Positions 36,831 to 45,159 are shown, counted from the stretch's first letter. The stretch is DNA of 64,000 nt from Kordia sp. SMS9 (GCF_003352465.1 NZ_CP031153.1:3090987-3154986), one strand, 5' to 3'. Notes: generated by a model from the letters alone, not told the origin. Numbers and translations: made by a program.

Positions 36831-36950
36831 ATGTAGAAAACTGGTAATTTTCAAAATTGACTCAAATGGAAGACAAATGTGCTAATGCTCACGGCTTATG
36901 GCGTGGGCTTAGTGTTGTCTTTGAGTCTCGGTATACCAGTACCTCTACAT
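36831..36950 (+). ncRNA. 120-nt imperfect hairpin, candidate structured RNA
   Basis: Nested complementary blocks pair in register: ATGTAGA 831-837 with TCTACAT 944-950; CTGGTA 841-846 with TACCAG 934-939; GACTCAA 859-865 with TTGAGTC 921-927; AGACAA 871-876 with TTGTCT 915-920; CTAA 882-885 with TTAG 909-912; GCTCACG 887-893 with CGTGGGC 902-908 (offsets from 36000), closing an 8-base loop. No reading frame explains it. It could be a regulatory RNA, a transfer or replication signal active as folded DNA, or a recombination site. Strand is unknown in principle; + follows the neighbouring genes. Confidence 0.6.
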
Positions 36951-36985
36951 TCAAGACGCATTAAGTTTCCACGCTGTTTTTTTAA

Positions 36986-37075
36986 GCCTATGAAAACCCA
37001 ACACACCATCCGCTCCCCGTAGTCACTCCTAAGCCGCCCTTTGATGCGTTCCCCTAAACCCTCAACTCATTTAAA
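36986..37075. other. C-rich, G-poor tract after the hairpin
   Basis: About 90 bases of unusual strand bias on the + strand (AAAACCCAACACACCATCCG at its start, CCTAAACCCTCAACTC at its end) in an AT-rich neighbourhood, between the hairpin and the next lipoprotein gene. No gene seen. Confidence 0.4.
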
Positions 37076-37095
37076 CTATTTAAAACTTATCAAAT

Positions 37096-37950
37096 ATGAA
37101 AACAAAAACGATATTTTTGATCTTCATCACTTTCCTTATGATGGGATGCGAGGAAGATGACGCATCAATTGCTGATTTAACAACAACACGCAGATTTCAA
37201 CTCATTGATTTGGGGACACAAGGTGTTCGCTTTGGTAATGGAATATATTCTAACGCTAATATCTATTTTTCGAGTGAGTCGGGATTTGATTTAGTGGCTG
37301 GACAATTAGAACCGAACAATAATACGAATGTAACACTCAAAATGTCATTAGAATTGGACCGCCAAGGAACGATTGAATATAATCAAATGTTTTGGAGTGA
37401 CATCCCATTTCAAATAGCACAATATCTCTTTTATAATGGCTATAAAGATATGACCATCACGCAAGCGGATGTAAGGCTAACATCAAAAAATGGCGACGCT
37501 ATTTTGTTTGATGAAGCAGGGGAATATGGTGTTGTTGAATATCCCTATGGATGTGGTACAGGAACACCTTGGGGTAATGGACGTTTTGATGAAATCGGTA
37601 ATACATTTGGGAATTTAATTCAAGACGATCAAAATACTTTTTCTGAAAATACAACCGTGGATATTGACCGTTTTACTGATTTTAGAATGTTAACGAATTT
37701 GCGTTTTTTAATGAGTAAAAGTAACACATCACAACTTTATGGATTAAGCGAAAATGGTGCAAGAGTAGATTTTTCCCTTGATTATTCAACGGATTTACTA
37801 AGCCTTTCAGATTTTTTAAGTGCGCAAAATGTGGTCACTTTAAAATTTGAACTTTCGGGGGATTTTAACATTAACCTTTTTATAGGAACTATTCGCTCGG
37901 ATGAAAGTCCAGATGGTCAAGGGAAATCTATTACAGTTGATAATCCTTAA
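37096..37950 (+). CDS. Element-encoded lipoprotein, unknown
   Basis: 284 aa. Signal peptide with lipobox LMMGC followed by the acidic EEDDAS typical of Bacteroidota surface lipoproteins. The rest is beta-rich with no motif I recognise. ATG 37096; terminator at 37974. Location suggests an outer-membrane or surface product carried by the element. Confidence 0.7.
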   Translation: MKTKTIFLIFITFLMMGCEEDDASIADLTTTRRFQLIDLGTQGVRFGNGIYSNANIYFSSESGFDLVAGQLEPNNNTNVTLKMSLELDRQGTIEYNQMFWSDIPFQIAQYLFYNGYKDMTITQADVRLTSKNGDAILFDEAGEYGVVEYPYGCGTGTPWGNGRFDEIGNTFGNLIQDDQNTFSENTTVDIDRFTDFRMLTNLRFLMSKSNTSQLYGLSENGARVDFSLDYSTDLLSLSDFLSAQNVVTLKFELSGDFNINLFIGTIRSDESPDGQGKSITVDNP

Positions 37951-37973
37951 AATAGCCACACTAAAGCTTTGAG

Positions 37974-38001
37974 AAAAACCTGCCAAATGCGCAGGTTTTT
38001 T
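37974..38001 (+). terminator. Terminator after the 37096 lipoprotein gene
   Basis: AAAAACCTGC / GCAGGTTTTT, a 10-bp stem with a 7-base loop and T-run. Confidence 0.85.
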
Positions 38002-38057
38002 ATGCTTTTTCTGACAATTTATTTGTATCTTTTTTCTTTGTTTTAAAAACGAAGTAT

Positions 38058-38327
38058 ATGGAAGTTGTTTGTCTGCAAGAGGAAGCATTTTACAAGCTTT
38101 TTGATAAAGTGATTGAGCATATAAGCGAGAAATTACAAGACCAACCGCGTCAATGGATTGATGGTGTGGAAGCCATGGATATGCTCAATATTGCTTCAAA
38201 AACAACACTACAAAAATTACGTGACACAGGTAAAATTCGCTTTTCACAGCCACAACCCCGTATTATTTTATATGACCGAAATTCAATCAATGAGTATATT
38301 GAATCACACGCCAAAGACACATTTTAA
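38058..38327 (+). CDS. Helix-turn-helix protein, excisionase/MerR-like
   Basis: 89 aa. The second half, WIDGVEAMDMLNIASKTTLQ..GKIRFSQPQPRIILYDRNSI, matches the HTH_17 DNA-binding fold common in Bacteroidota mobile elements as excisionases or mobilization regulators. It starts a two-gene operon with 38330 (2 bases between stop and start). Confidence 0.75.
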   Translation: MEVVCLQEEAFYKLFDKVIEHISEKLQDQPRQWIDGVEAMDMLNIASKTTLQKLRDTGKIRFSQPQPRIILYDRNSINEYIESHAKDTF

Positions 38328-38329
38328 TT

Positions 38330-38620
38330 ATGGAAGATATCAAAGTCAGTGAAGAGTATAAGGAAGCTTTTAATGAGGGGTATGAACTGGCCAAAGAATT
38401 GGGCTTAAAACCTGATATTTTGGATGGCTTAAAAGCGGGAAAGTATCGTATGCAAGCCATGAGTGAGGGAATGAAGGAATATCAAAAAGATATTGCGATG
38501 GAACAGAGTAAAGATGTTATCCCGCCTTTTGATATGGATAGCGTGGATAATACGTCCTATATCGATACTAATATTGAAGATAGTAAGACCCAAGATAAAG
38601 GCATTGAACCTGATAAATAA
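38330..38620 (+). CDS. Small acidic protein, unknown
   Basis: 96 aa, charged, mostly helical N-terminal 60 residues (KEAFNEGYELAKELGLKPDI) and a disordered acidic tail. No known family. It follows the HTH gene directly, so it may be its partner. Its stop abuts the convergent gene at 38621. Confidence 0.55.
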   Translation: MEDIKVSEEYKEAFNEGYELAKELGLKPDILDGLKAGKYRMQAMSEGMKEYQKDIAMEQSKDVIPPFDMDSVDNTSYIDTNIEDSKTQDKGIEPDK

Positions 38621-39214
38621 TCATTCATAATCCCCACTTGGTTCGGGTGGTTCAATATCCACATTCATATCTTTTGTATTTTCTTCAAAAGCTTGGGAAT
38701 AATTATCTTGCATAAGATGATCCATTTCCTGTTCATTGAATTGGATTTTATCCAGAGTTGAAGAATCTAAGTAATTCTTTTTGGTTTCAATATTATCTTT
38801 ATAAGTTGCTTTCTCTTTTTCTTGTAATAATTCATAAACCTTATCAACACCATTATTTTCGAGTAATGTTATGACCTCATATTGGGTAAGTTTATTCATT
38901 TTTTCTTTATGGTGTTCGTAGCCATTTTTTTCAATATTGTTACGGGCTTCTGCTTCTATTTTGTTATCAAAATCACTACGAACCTGTTCAATTTTATTTC
39001 GCTGGGCATCCTTTAATCCCTTACTTAAAGATTTCTCTTTGGGAAAATTTAAATCATCTTTGGGGGTTAAACTTGGTTTTGGCTCAAAATACCCTGAAGT
39101 CTGTTTATGCGTAAGCTTATCAATCGTTTTTTCTTTTTCATTGATGAGTTTAACAATTTTCTCGCTACTTAAAGCAAAAAATACTAAATCTGATAAATCA
39201 CTTTTATTAATCAT
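38621..39214 (-). CDS. Charged coiled-coil-like protein, unknown
   Basis: 197 aa, very rich in Lys, Glu and Asp, long helices around residues 60-150 and a short Pro-rich acidic C-terminus (EPPEPSGDYE). No signal peptide, membrane segment or recognised domain. ATG at 39212-39214. In mobilization modules such proteins can be accessory DNA-processing factors, but nothing proves it here. Confidence 0.5.
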   Translation of the reverse strand: MINKSDLSDLVFFALSSEKIVKLINEKEKTIDKLTHKQTSGYFEPKPSLTPKDDLNFPKEKSLSKGLKDAQRNKIEQVRSDFDNKIEAEARNNIEKNGYEHHKEKMNKLTQYEVITLLENNGVDKVYELLQEKEKATYKDNIETKKNYLDSSTLDKIQFNEQEMDHLMQDNYSQAFEENTKDMNVDIEPPEPSGDYE

Positions 39215-39266
39215 TGAAATAAAATTTAATTTGTGTTATGTTTAATGAGTAACTTGGAGTTTCAAA

Positions 39267-39599
39267 ATGCCAACAAGTAAATCTTTTTCTACCGATTGGG
39301 CATCTATCATTGCTTATGATACAGATGATTTGGAGCACAAAGACCAAGTCCGAAAACTTATTGTTGAAGGATTAGGTTTCGAACCCAGTTTAAATGCAAG
39401 TCGAAGCACAGAACGAGGGTTAAGAAAAGAATTAAAACTTCTTGAACAAGGTAAAATATCTCAAAACACTTTTAATAAACGTCTTCACAATGGTTTGATA
39501 TTAATTAAAAAATACATCTTAATACGAGTACCCGAACAAGCGCATTTATTTGATCCTAAAGAGGCAGAAGCGCCATTTCTTGACACAAGGGATGAATAA
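39267..39599 (+). CDS. Twin small protein A
   Basis: 110 aa with a GGAG ribosome site. Helical, with KRLHNGLILIKKYIL and the tail EQAHLFDPKEAEAPFLDTRD. A paralogue follows at 39707 with the same tail. No family recognised. Start ATG 39267. Confidence 0.6.
   Translation: MPTSKSFSTDWASIIAYDTDDLEHKDQVRKLIVEGLGFEPSLNASRSTERGLRKELKLLEQGKISQNTFNKRLHNGLILIKKYILIRVPEQAHLFDPKEAEAPFLDTRDE
39540..39586 (+). repeat. 47-bp exact repeat in the twin genes, copy 1
   Basis: Identical to 39983-40029 and codes the conserved C-terminal tail; the genes are clearly diverged upstream of it. Confidence 0.85.
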
Positions 39600-39706
39600 T
39601 TAACAACATGGATTTACATTTATAATCTTCCCAGATGTTTGTTTTCCATAGTTGAAATTTAATGATTTTTATGTTATTCTTTATGTCAAGAGAATAGAGG
39701 TTTAAC

Positions 39707-40042
39707 ATGATATCTAAAAATTATGCCCCAAAGTATAAATGGAATTCTGTTAAAGAGTTTTGTAATTTTTACCCTGAATATAAAGAGCAAGCACAAACGT
39801 TAATTAAAGAAAAATTAGGTTTCAAACCTGCCTATGTTGCAAGTAAAAGCGTTGAAAAGTGTCTTCGGCGTGAATTACATGAGCTTAAAATTGGTAAAGT
39901 TTCACAGAGTCAATTTGACAAGCGTTTGCATAATATGATTATTCATATAAAAAGATACATTCTGGAAAGAGCGCCCGAACAGGCGCATTTATTTGATCCT
40001 AAAGAGGCAGAAGCGCCATTTCTTGACACGAGGGATAAATGA
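39707..40042 (+). CDS. Twin small protein B
   Basis: 111 aa, paralogue of 39267-39599: alignable over most of its length (LGFKPAYVASKSVEKCLRRE against LGFEPSLNASRSTERGLRKE) and identical over the last ~19 residues before the final one. AGAGG ribosome site. Its stop touches the stop of the convergent membrane-protein gene at 40043. Function unknown. Confidence 0.6.
   Translation: MISKNYAPKYKWNSVKEFCNFYPEYKEQAQTLIKEKLGFKPAYVASKSVEKCLRRELHELKIGKVSQSQFDKRLHNMIIHIKRYILERAPEQAHLFDPKEAEAPFLDTRDK
39983..40029 (+). repeat. 47-bp exact repeat in the twin genes, copy 2
   Basis: Second copy of the tail-coding block; see 39540-39586. Confidence 0.85.
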
Positions 40043-40861
40043 TTAATCATCCAGTTCATCATTAACCCATATATCTTCTTCAATCCCCATTGATTGATTA
40101 AAGGCATTGTAAAGCATCCTGCGGGTTTCTTCTTCTTCAGGTAATTCAATGGGTAAATAAATCCCTTTGGTTTCTTGACTTGGTTTGCGTTCAATAAATA
40201 GATCATAATTCAATTCACTACATATTTTATCGTCGATGATATCAAGAACCCAGTTCCGTCCCAATTGCGCTTGCGTAAAGTTTTTGATAGCAAAGCAAAT
40301 GGCAGAAAATATCAAAATACCACCGACTAATCGGGAAAAAGAGAAAAACAATAATATGGAACCAACTAAAAAAGCGAGAGCAGGTTCAAGAACAACTTTT
40401 ACTGTGTACTCATTAATCTTTACACCAAATATTCTTTTTCCAATAATCTTATACCAAAAAGGTGCAATTTCCCCATGAGAGAGACTAAAACGTTTAAAAT
40501 CATAGGTTGTACCATATTTGGAAATTTCCATACGATGCTTAATAGATAATCCTAAATAGATCAATATAAATATGAGCAAGAATGAAAAACCGTTTCTTGC
40601 TCTAAGAAGCTTAGCAAAATAACCTCCAAAATAGAAAATAAGTATAGTTGTAATGATTGGATGAGAAATCGACATATATCTTTCACCAAAGCGTTTCCTT
40701 AAAAATACTTCAATAAAGGATGAGCCATAAATGGCAAAAGCAAGGAAAAACTCTTTCAAAAGAGCTATGAATATATTTGGTTTTCCAAAATGCGTTTCAA
40801 CAAAAATATTTCGTGTTTCTGACTTATTGTTATTGAAAATTTTATTGTCTGATAAATTCAT
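40043..40861 (-). CDS. Membrane partner of the coupling ATPase
   Basis: 272 aa with about four hydrophobic segments: two at residues ~50-100 (IITTILIFYFGGYFAKLL; FLLIFILIYLGLSI) and two at ~155-190 (VVLEPALAFLVGSILLFF; LVGGILIFSAICFAI), then a cytosolic acidic tail. Its ATG overlaps the TGA of the coupling ATPase gene (ATGA), so translation is coupled. As that ATPase lacks its own membrane helices, this protein likely anchors it at the inner membrane. No sequence family recognised. Confidence 0.7.
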   Translation of the reverse strand: MNLSDNKIFNNNKSETRNIFVETHFGKPNIFIALLKEFFLAFAIYGSSFIEVFLRKRFGERYMSISHPIITTILIFYFGGYFAKLLRARNGFSFLLIFILIYLGLSIKHRMEISKYGTTYDFKRFSLSHGEIAPFWYKIIGKRIFGVKINEYTVKVVLEPALAFLVGSILLFFSFSRLVGGILIFSAICFAIKNFTQAQLGRNWVLDIIDDKICSELNYDLFIERKPSQETKGIYLPIELPEEEETRRMLYNAFNQSMGIEEDIWVNDELDD

Positions 40862-42288
40862 AAGTTTTGTTGATTTATAGTGAATAATGCGTAATTTCTC
40901 TTCGTATTTTCAAAGGGTATTCCTTGCCTGTGAACAACCGTTTCTATTTCATAATTATTAAGCGGACCACCAGTTTTTTGACTGGAAAAATCCGATGATT
41001 GAATAATATGGATCAAACTTTGCGAATTTCCCTCTGACACACTCATTTTATCCCCAAAAGAAACATTTTCGTTAGCCATCCATTGAAAAGTTTTACCAAT
41101 GAGTTCAGATGCGTATTCATTCGTTTCAACATCAGAATTTGCATGAAAGAATTTCGTTCCTAAATTTCCGGCTAATGCTTTGAATTGATACGCACCTTTA
41201 TCGCGACCACCAAAGTGTAGGCTAAAATTGGGTAAGTTTTGCGTGAGATAGACAGTACATGCACGGTAACTTCGTGCTGTTGATTGATGATCTATATCAT
41301 GGTCATGGAGAAAGTAATGCGCCTCATCAACCCATAAAAAGGTTGGTCGGCTATTTTCTTTTATTTTTCGTCGTTGCATGGCACGTTGCCAAACATATTT
41401 AAAGAGAATTTGTCCGTCTCGTCCTGTATTTTCATAAATAAGATAGGGTAAGTTAATAACAATAATTTTCCCCCTTATGGTGTCTTCAGGTGTTACTTGT
41501 GTTCCCTCTGTTGAATTAAAGAGTGAATAAAGCGGATCGCGCATAAAACGATCACCAAATCCAAAAAACATCTGTTCAACAATAGATCGGGTTTTTTCAG
41601 AAAGGTTGAGCCAATTACCAAGGAAAAAATCTTCAATCGAATGTAATCGTCTGGCTAGTGCATCATTTTCTTTTGATTTAGGTACATCTTTTAAATGAAT
41701 AGCAACATGATGTATCAATTTAAAACATTGAGATTGCGCACGCCATTTAGGGTTATTGAGTTGTTGTCTATTCTTAGGTGCAGATTGCACAACTTTATAT
41801 AAGTGTTCAAACTTAATTTTTTTCGATGCAAGTAAACAAAGATCAACCGTGTTAACGAGAAGTTGTTGCAAAGCGGTGTCCCAAAATGCCTTATCAGATT
41901 CTTGACCGTCACTTGCGCCTGCCTTAATCACAGTTTTAAGCGTATCAGCTATATTGTGAATAATTCCTTGGGCTTTATCACTACGGCTACTTTCATAATC
42001 AAGAAAGTTAAAACAATAGCCAGAATCCACGCCAAAAATAATTAGGTCATCTTCACGACCATATTTTTTACAATAGTTTTTCCAAAGTTGGACTTCTTCT
42101 TCTTTGGCAGTTAAAACCAATCCGCCAAATTTATTCTTTAAATATCGTCCTGCCAATAATGCACCAGAACCCGATGTTTTTCCACTTCCTAAACCACCTA
42201 AGATCAAAACACCTTCACACGCATTGCGAACTGTAAAGGGATGTCCCATTGGCCACTCAATAAGTGGCTTATCTAGAATCTTAGTCAT
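40858..42288 (-). CDS. Type IV coupling protein (VirD4/TraD-like ATPase)
   Basis: 476 aa. Walker A GGLGSGKTSG at residues ~31-40, Walker B PTFLWVDEAHYF near 320, and the TraM-recognition/TraG-D C-terminal region (YLTQNLPNF, FQWMANENVSF). It moves the relaxase-DNA complex to a type IV secretion pore. It is short for the family and has no N-terminal transmembrane helices, unlike VirD4 or TraD. Operon with the membrane protein gene at 40043. No cognate pore genes are in the window. Confidence 0.87.
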   Translation of the reverse strand: MTKILDKPLIEWPMGHPFTVRNACEGVLILGGLGSGKTSGSGALLAGRYLKNKFGGLVLTAKEEEVQLWKNYCKKYGREDDLIIFGVDSGYCFNFLDYESSRSDKAQGIIHNIADTLKTVIKAGASDGQESDKAFWDTALQQLLVNTVDLCLLASKKIKFEHLYKVVQSAPKNRQQLNNPKWRAQSQCFKLIHHVAIHLKDVPKSKENDALARRLHSIEDFFLGNWLNLSEKTRSIVEQMFFGFGDRFMRDPLYSLFNSTEGTQVTPEDTIRGKIIVINLPYLIYENTGRDGQILFKYVWQRAMQRRKIKENSRPTFLWVDEAHYFLHDHDIDHQSTARSYRACTVYLTQNLPNFSLHFGGRDKGAYQFKALAGNLGTKFFHANSDVETNEYASELIGKTFQWMANENVSFGDKMSVSEGNSQSLIHIIQSSDFSSQKTGGPLNNYEIETVVHRQGIPFENTKRNYALFTINQQNL

Positions 42289-42381
42289 AGATGCTTCGTT
42301 TTAAAATTTACACTTACTAAAAATAAGAATTATTTTCTTACATGAATTAATGTTTTTGCTTATTTTTATCAAAAAAACATA

Positions 42382-42636
42382 ATGAAAGTTGATAGAATAA
42401 TAGAATTAGGAAATGGACATAAAATTGAATTTGGTACATCGACATGGAATGATAATACCTTATCAGTAAGAAACAGATATCCAACGTCAACAGGTGGTTT
42501 TAGTCCTCGAAGTTCAAGTGAGATACCAATCGAAGATATTCCAATTATTATTACTTCTACTATTGAAAATGGTTATCTTGAAAAAGAAGATATTATAAGA
42601 ATAATGGAAGTTGCATTGGAAGAATTGAAAAAATGA
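42382..42636 (+). CDS. Small protein, unknown
   Basis: 84 aa, no recognised domain. Compact alpha/beta layout (RIIELGNGHKIEFGTSTWND, then EKEDIIRIMEVALEELKK). Divergent from the coupling ATPase gene, 93 bases away. Coding character looks good and the start ATG follows an A-rich stretch. Confidence 0.5.
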   Translation: MKVDRIIELGNGHKIEFGTSTWNDNTLSVRNRYPTSTGGFSPRSSSEIPIEDIPIIITSTIENGYLEKEDIIRIMEVALEELKK

Positions 42637-42933
42637 TCATTTGCATCGCAAAGGGGAGTTGTCTGATCCAAAAAAGCACTGTATAGGTTTAAGAAAAAGC
42701 ATCGTATAGGTAAAATATTGCATCATTTCATGTAGATACATATTGGTGCATGTATTAACTCAATACAAATTAAAATAGATTGTCTGTAAATTTCAACCGA
42801 TGCGATGCAAGCTAAGAAAATTTAAAGATAGAAACATGGTTTAGGATTGGAAAATAACACCGTATAGGGAAAGAGTAAACCATTGATGTAACAATCAATT
42901 TATTCTTTTAAACGATTTGGAAAACTGTTAGGT
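42637..42933. other. Gene-free region with iteron-like repeats
   Basis: No gene seen. Repeats AAAAGCAyyGTATAGGT at 42672-42688 and 42695-42711 (23 bp apart, about two helical turns) and a related AACACCGTATAGGG at 42856-42869. A further AAAAGCACTGTA lies at 42937-42948. The array resembles plasmid-type iterons or a regulator's binding sites. Confidence 0.5.
42672..42711 (+). repeat. Iteron-like pair
   Basis: AAAAGCACTGTATAGGT and AAAAGCATCGTATAGGT, direct repeats at 23-bp spacing differing at two positions. Confidence 0.6.
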
Positions 42934-43203
42934 ATGAAAAGCACTGTAAACAACTTTCATTTATCCCTAAGCTTTTTTTGTAGAAAAAATCTATGGTTGA
43001 TGTGTTACAAAAGAAACTTTTCAACTACATATGTTATCGCTTTTAATACTTATGTTTTCTTTTGGCTATATCGAGAGATATTTATTCGACATGGAAGTGA
43101 ATTTGAACCATATCTTTTATGGTTTTTTACAACCGTTGGTATGCATTTCTTCATATTAGATAATCAAGATGTTTTCCTTAAAAGGAAAAATAAAAACCCT
43201 TAA
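42934..43203 (+). CDS. Possible small membrane protein
   Basis: 89 aa with hydrophobic stretches at residues ~32-48 (YVIAFNTYVFFWLY) and ~62-76 (LLWFFTTVGMHFFIL). No recognisable ribosome site or family; the start overlaps an iteron-like motif. Could be a real two-span protein or chance. Confidence 0.35.
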   Translation: MKSTVNNFHLSLSFFCRKNLWLMCYKRNFSTTYVIAFNTYVFFWLYREIFIRHGSEFEPYLLWFFTTVGMHFFILDNQDVFLKRKNKNP

Positions 43204-43261
43204 AATCTTACTAGAACTAATATTATGCAATGCTTGGTGAAGTAAATAAGTAGAATATGAA

Positions 43262-43987
43262 TTAATGATAAACCGAATTATAGCCTAATGGTTTTTTTAT
43301 TGCTTTTAGAATGTCTTTAGGGATATATAAATCAATATCAGATATAAAACATATTTGAGAGGAATAGTTAAATCGCCATGCCAAATTTCGTTTTGCTTTT
43401 CGTGATGTTGTTAGGTCGCACCATTTATCCGATATAAACCACCATTGTTTAGATTGAGGCTCTCTAACGGCTATAATTCTTTTATGATATGAATAGATTC
43501 CAATCTTTGCATTTTGATCAAAAGATAGAGGTTGAATGGATGTATCTCTTCTTCCCAAACTTTCATAAATTGATTTATTATACCATCTTTTCGTTTTATT
43601 AATTGAATCAGATTGTCTCATCTTATCATAGAGTTTTTTCTTAAAAACAATTTCTGTAATAATGATATAGTCAATTATTCGGTACTCTATGTTTCTCTTT
43701 TTTATCGGATCAGAAATATTTTTTATCGCTATAATTTTATTTGTTTTCTTAATCTGCGTTGTATCTCTGCGTGATATCATTTTGAGATAATCTTCAATTG
43801 TTTCTTCTTTTGAGGAGTTTTCAAATAATGCAGGGTGTATTAATTGTAGTTCATTTGCAACATTTTCCTCAATAATTGCTTTTGAATAGGCTTTAAAATA
43901 ATCTTCTAAATTTTTATCTGATTGAGCATTTTGAGAGCAAGCCATTTGACAGACAAATAATAAAATTACTATGTAGATATGTTTCAT
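43262..43987 (-). CDS. Element-encoded lipoprotein, unknown
   Basis: 241 aa. Signal peptide ending VCQMAC with the lipobox Cys at residue 17. The body is Lys/Arg-rich with two Trp-containing segments (SKQWWFISDKWCDL). NTF2-like fold is possible from the N-terminal helix pattern (NLEDYFKAYSKAIIEENV), but not proven. ATG at 43985-43987; same strand as the following methylase-like gene. Confidence 0.65.
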   Translation of the reverse strand: MKHIYIVILLFVCQMACSQNAQSDKNLEDYFKAYSKAIIEENVANELQLIHPALFENSSKEETIEDYLKMISRRDTTQIKKTNKIIAIKNISDPIKKRNIEYRIIDYIIITEIVFKKKLYDKMRQSDSINKTKRWYNKSIYESLGRRDTSIQPLSFDQNAKIGIYSYHKRIIAVREPQSKQWWFISDKWCDLTTSRKAKRNLAWRFNYSSQICFISDIDLYIPKDILKAIKKPLGYNSVYH

Positions 43988-44014
43988 ATTTTCTTTTGTG
44001 TTGAGGTATTTATA

Positions 44015-44734
44015 TCAAAACAATGTTAGTTGCTCTTTATTGTGACGTTTATGATTTTTAGTGTGTGGTTTTTCTTGATAAAGAATGGAGTTTTCTTTTG
44101 GCACAGGGAGAATCCCAATGCCTTGGCAATTGACTTGCCATGCGTTGTACCATTCGAGGGATAATGTATTCATCCAAGCCACTTCGCCGCGCAAACCATT
44201 AAGGAAAAAGTTCAGCGTGGTCATTTTAGCGCATGTGGAACTGACATCATTGCCAAAGAAGTAATTATCAGGTGCGTGTTTAGCAAAAGATAATAGTGTG
44301 CGACCAGAACCACAAGATGGATCATAAACACGTTTGCCTTGCGTGATATCGCACGCATTAATACGTGACATTAATTCACAAATCGGTTGTGGAGTAAAAA
44401 ACTGTCCGTTTTGTCCGCGTGTAATATGTTCAGTAAAGTAATCACCTAACAGATCAGAATAGGGTTCGTTATAAACAGAAAGCTGTAAGGCACCGAGTAG
44501 TTTAGGAAAGAGATCAATCGCTTTTTGATCATATTTATTGATAATACTGTGATAAAGTTCTTCATTAGTTGCGTCTTTTTGCGTGAGTTTCGATTGAATA
44601 TTGGTGCGATGAAAACTACAAATTGCTAGTGATAAAAAGTCATCGAAAACGCGGCTAAGTTCATAACGTCGCCCAAGGATGTTCATATGATCTTGAAATT
44701 CTTTATAGGCATTATAGTGTTTTGATTGTGACAT
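44015..44734 (-). CDS. N6-adenine methylase-like protein lacking the catalytic motif
   Basis: 239 aa from the ATG at 44732-44734, chosen because TAGGAGG lies 7 bases upstream; a longer frame to 44764 overlaps the neighbour. Residues ~105-190 match HsdM-type N6 methylases: GQFFTPQPICELMSRI and the SAM motif YDPSCGSGRTLLSFA. The [DN]PP[YF] catalytic motif expected after it is absent, and the protein ends in a Lys/His-rich tail. So it may bind SAM or DNA without methylating. Similar genes are common next to relaxase genes on plasmids and could serve antirestriction. Confidence 0.75.
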   Translation of the reverse strand: MSQSKHYNAYKEFQDHMNILGRRYELSRVFDDFLSLAICSFHRTNIQSKLTQKDATNEELYHSIINKYDQKAIDLFPKLLGALQLSVYNEPYSDLLGDYFTEHITRGQNGQFFTPQPICELMSRINACDITQGKRVYDPSCGSGRTLLSFAKHAPDNYFFGNDVSSTCAKMTTLNFFLNGLRGEVAWMNTLSLEWYNAWQVNCQGIGILPVPKENSILYQEKPHTKNHKRHNKEQLTLF

Positions 44735-44745
44735 GATATGACCTC

Positions 44746-45108
44746 CTAATATTCGTGTGCGCACATAACGGTTAAGACACGGCGTGTTTTGCTTAAATCA
44801 CTTGGGTCTTCAGAACCATATTCATAATTGAGATCGTAGCAATCAATCTTCCAAAAAATCGATTCAGCATTATGCTTAAAACTCCCCATATCATGTTCAC
44901 CATAGGGATCGTTATCTTTATTAAAATTATTGAAATTGCGCACCGCCATGGTGATTTTAAATTGTTCTAAAATTGGCATTTCTGAAATGCCAGGTGTGAT
45001 ACAATATTGTCCTTGAATACCTGTTTCTTTTTGCGCATTCGTATCGCCATAATTTTGTCGAAAGAGATCATTTTGTTGAGCAATAAGTTTTGTGTTTCGT
45101 TTCGTCAT
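44746..45108 (-). CDS. DUF3768-like protein
   Basis: 120 aa. The C-terminal half (YGEHDMGSF, IFWKIDCYDLN, TRRVLTVMCAHEY) matches the DUF3768 pattern best known from proteobacterial plasmids. Function unknown. Ribosome site TAGGAG before the ATG at 45106-45108. Part of a three-gene minus-strand operon with the DUF736-like gene upstream and the methylase-like gene 11 bases downstream. Confidence 0.75.
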   Translation of the reverse strand: MTKRNTKLIAQQNDLFRQNYGDTNAQKETGIQGQYCITPGISEMPILEQFKITMAVRNFNNFNKDNDPYGEHDMGSFKHNAESIFWKIDCYDLNYEYGSEDPSDLSKTRRVLTVMCAHEY

Positions 45109-45134
45109 TTTTAACTCCTAAATGTTGAGAGGTT

Positions 45135-45159
45135 AGAGGGAAGTATCAAGCTTCCCTCT
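45135..45159 (-). other. Intergenic hairpin in the DUF736-DUF3768 operon
   Basis: Perfect 9-bp stem AGAGGGAAG / CTTCCCTCT with a 7-base loop and no T-run; may protect mRNA ends or set relative expression. Confidence 0.6.

Noticed and set aside
36831..36950. Retron msr-msd RNA
   Set aside because: The fold is suggestive, but no reverse transcriptase gene is present anywhere in the window.
42672..42711. CRISPR-like array
   Set aside because: Only two or three short repeats, irregular beyond the first pair, and no cas genes.
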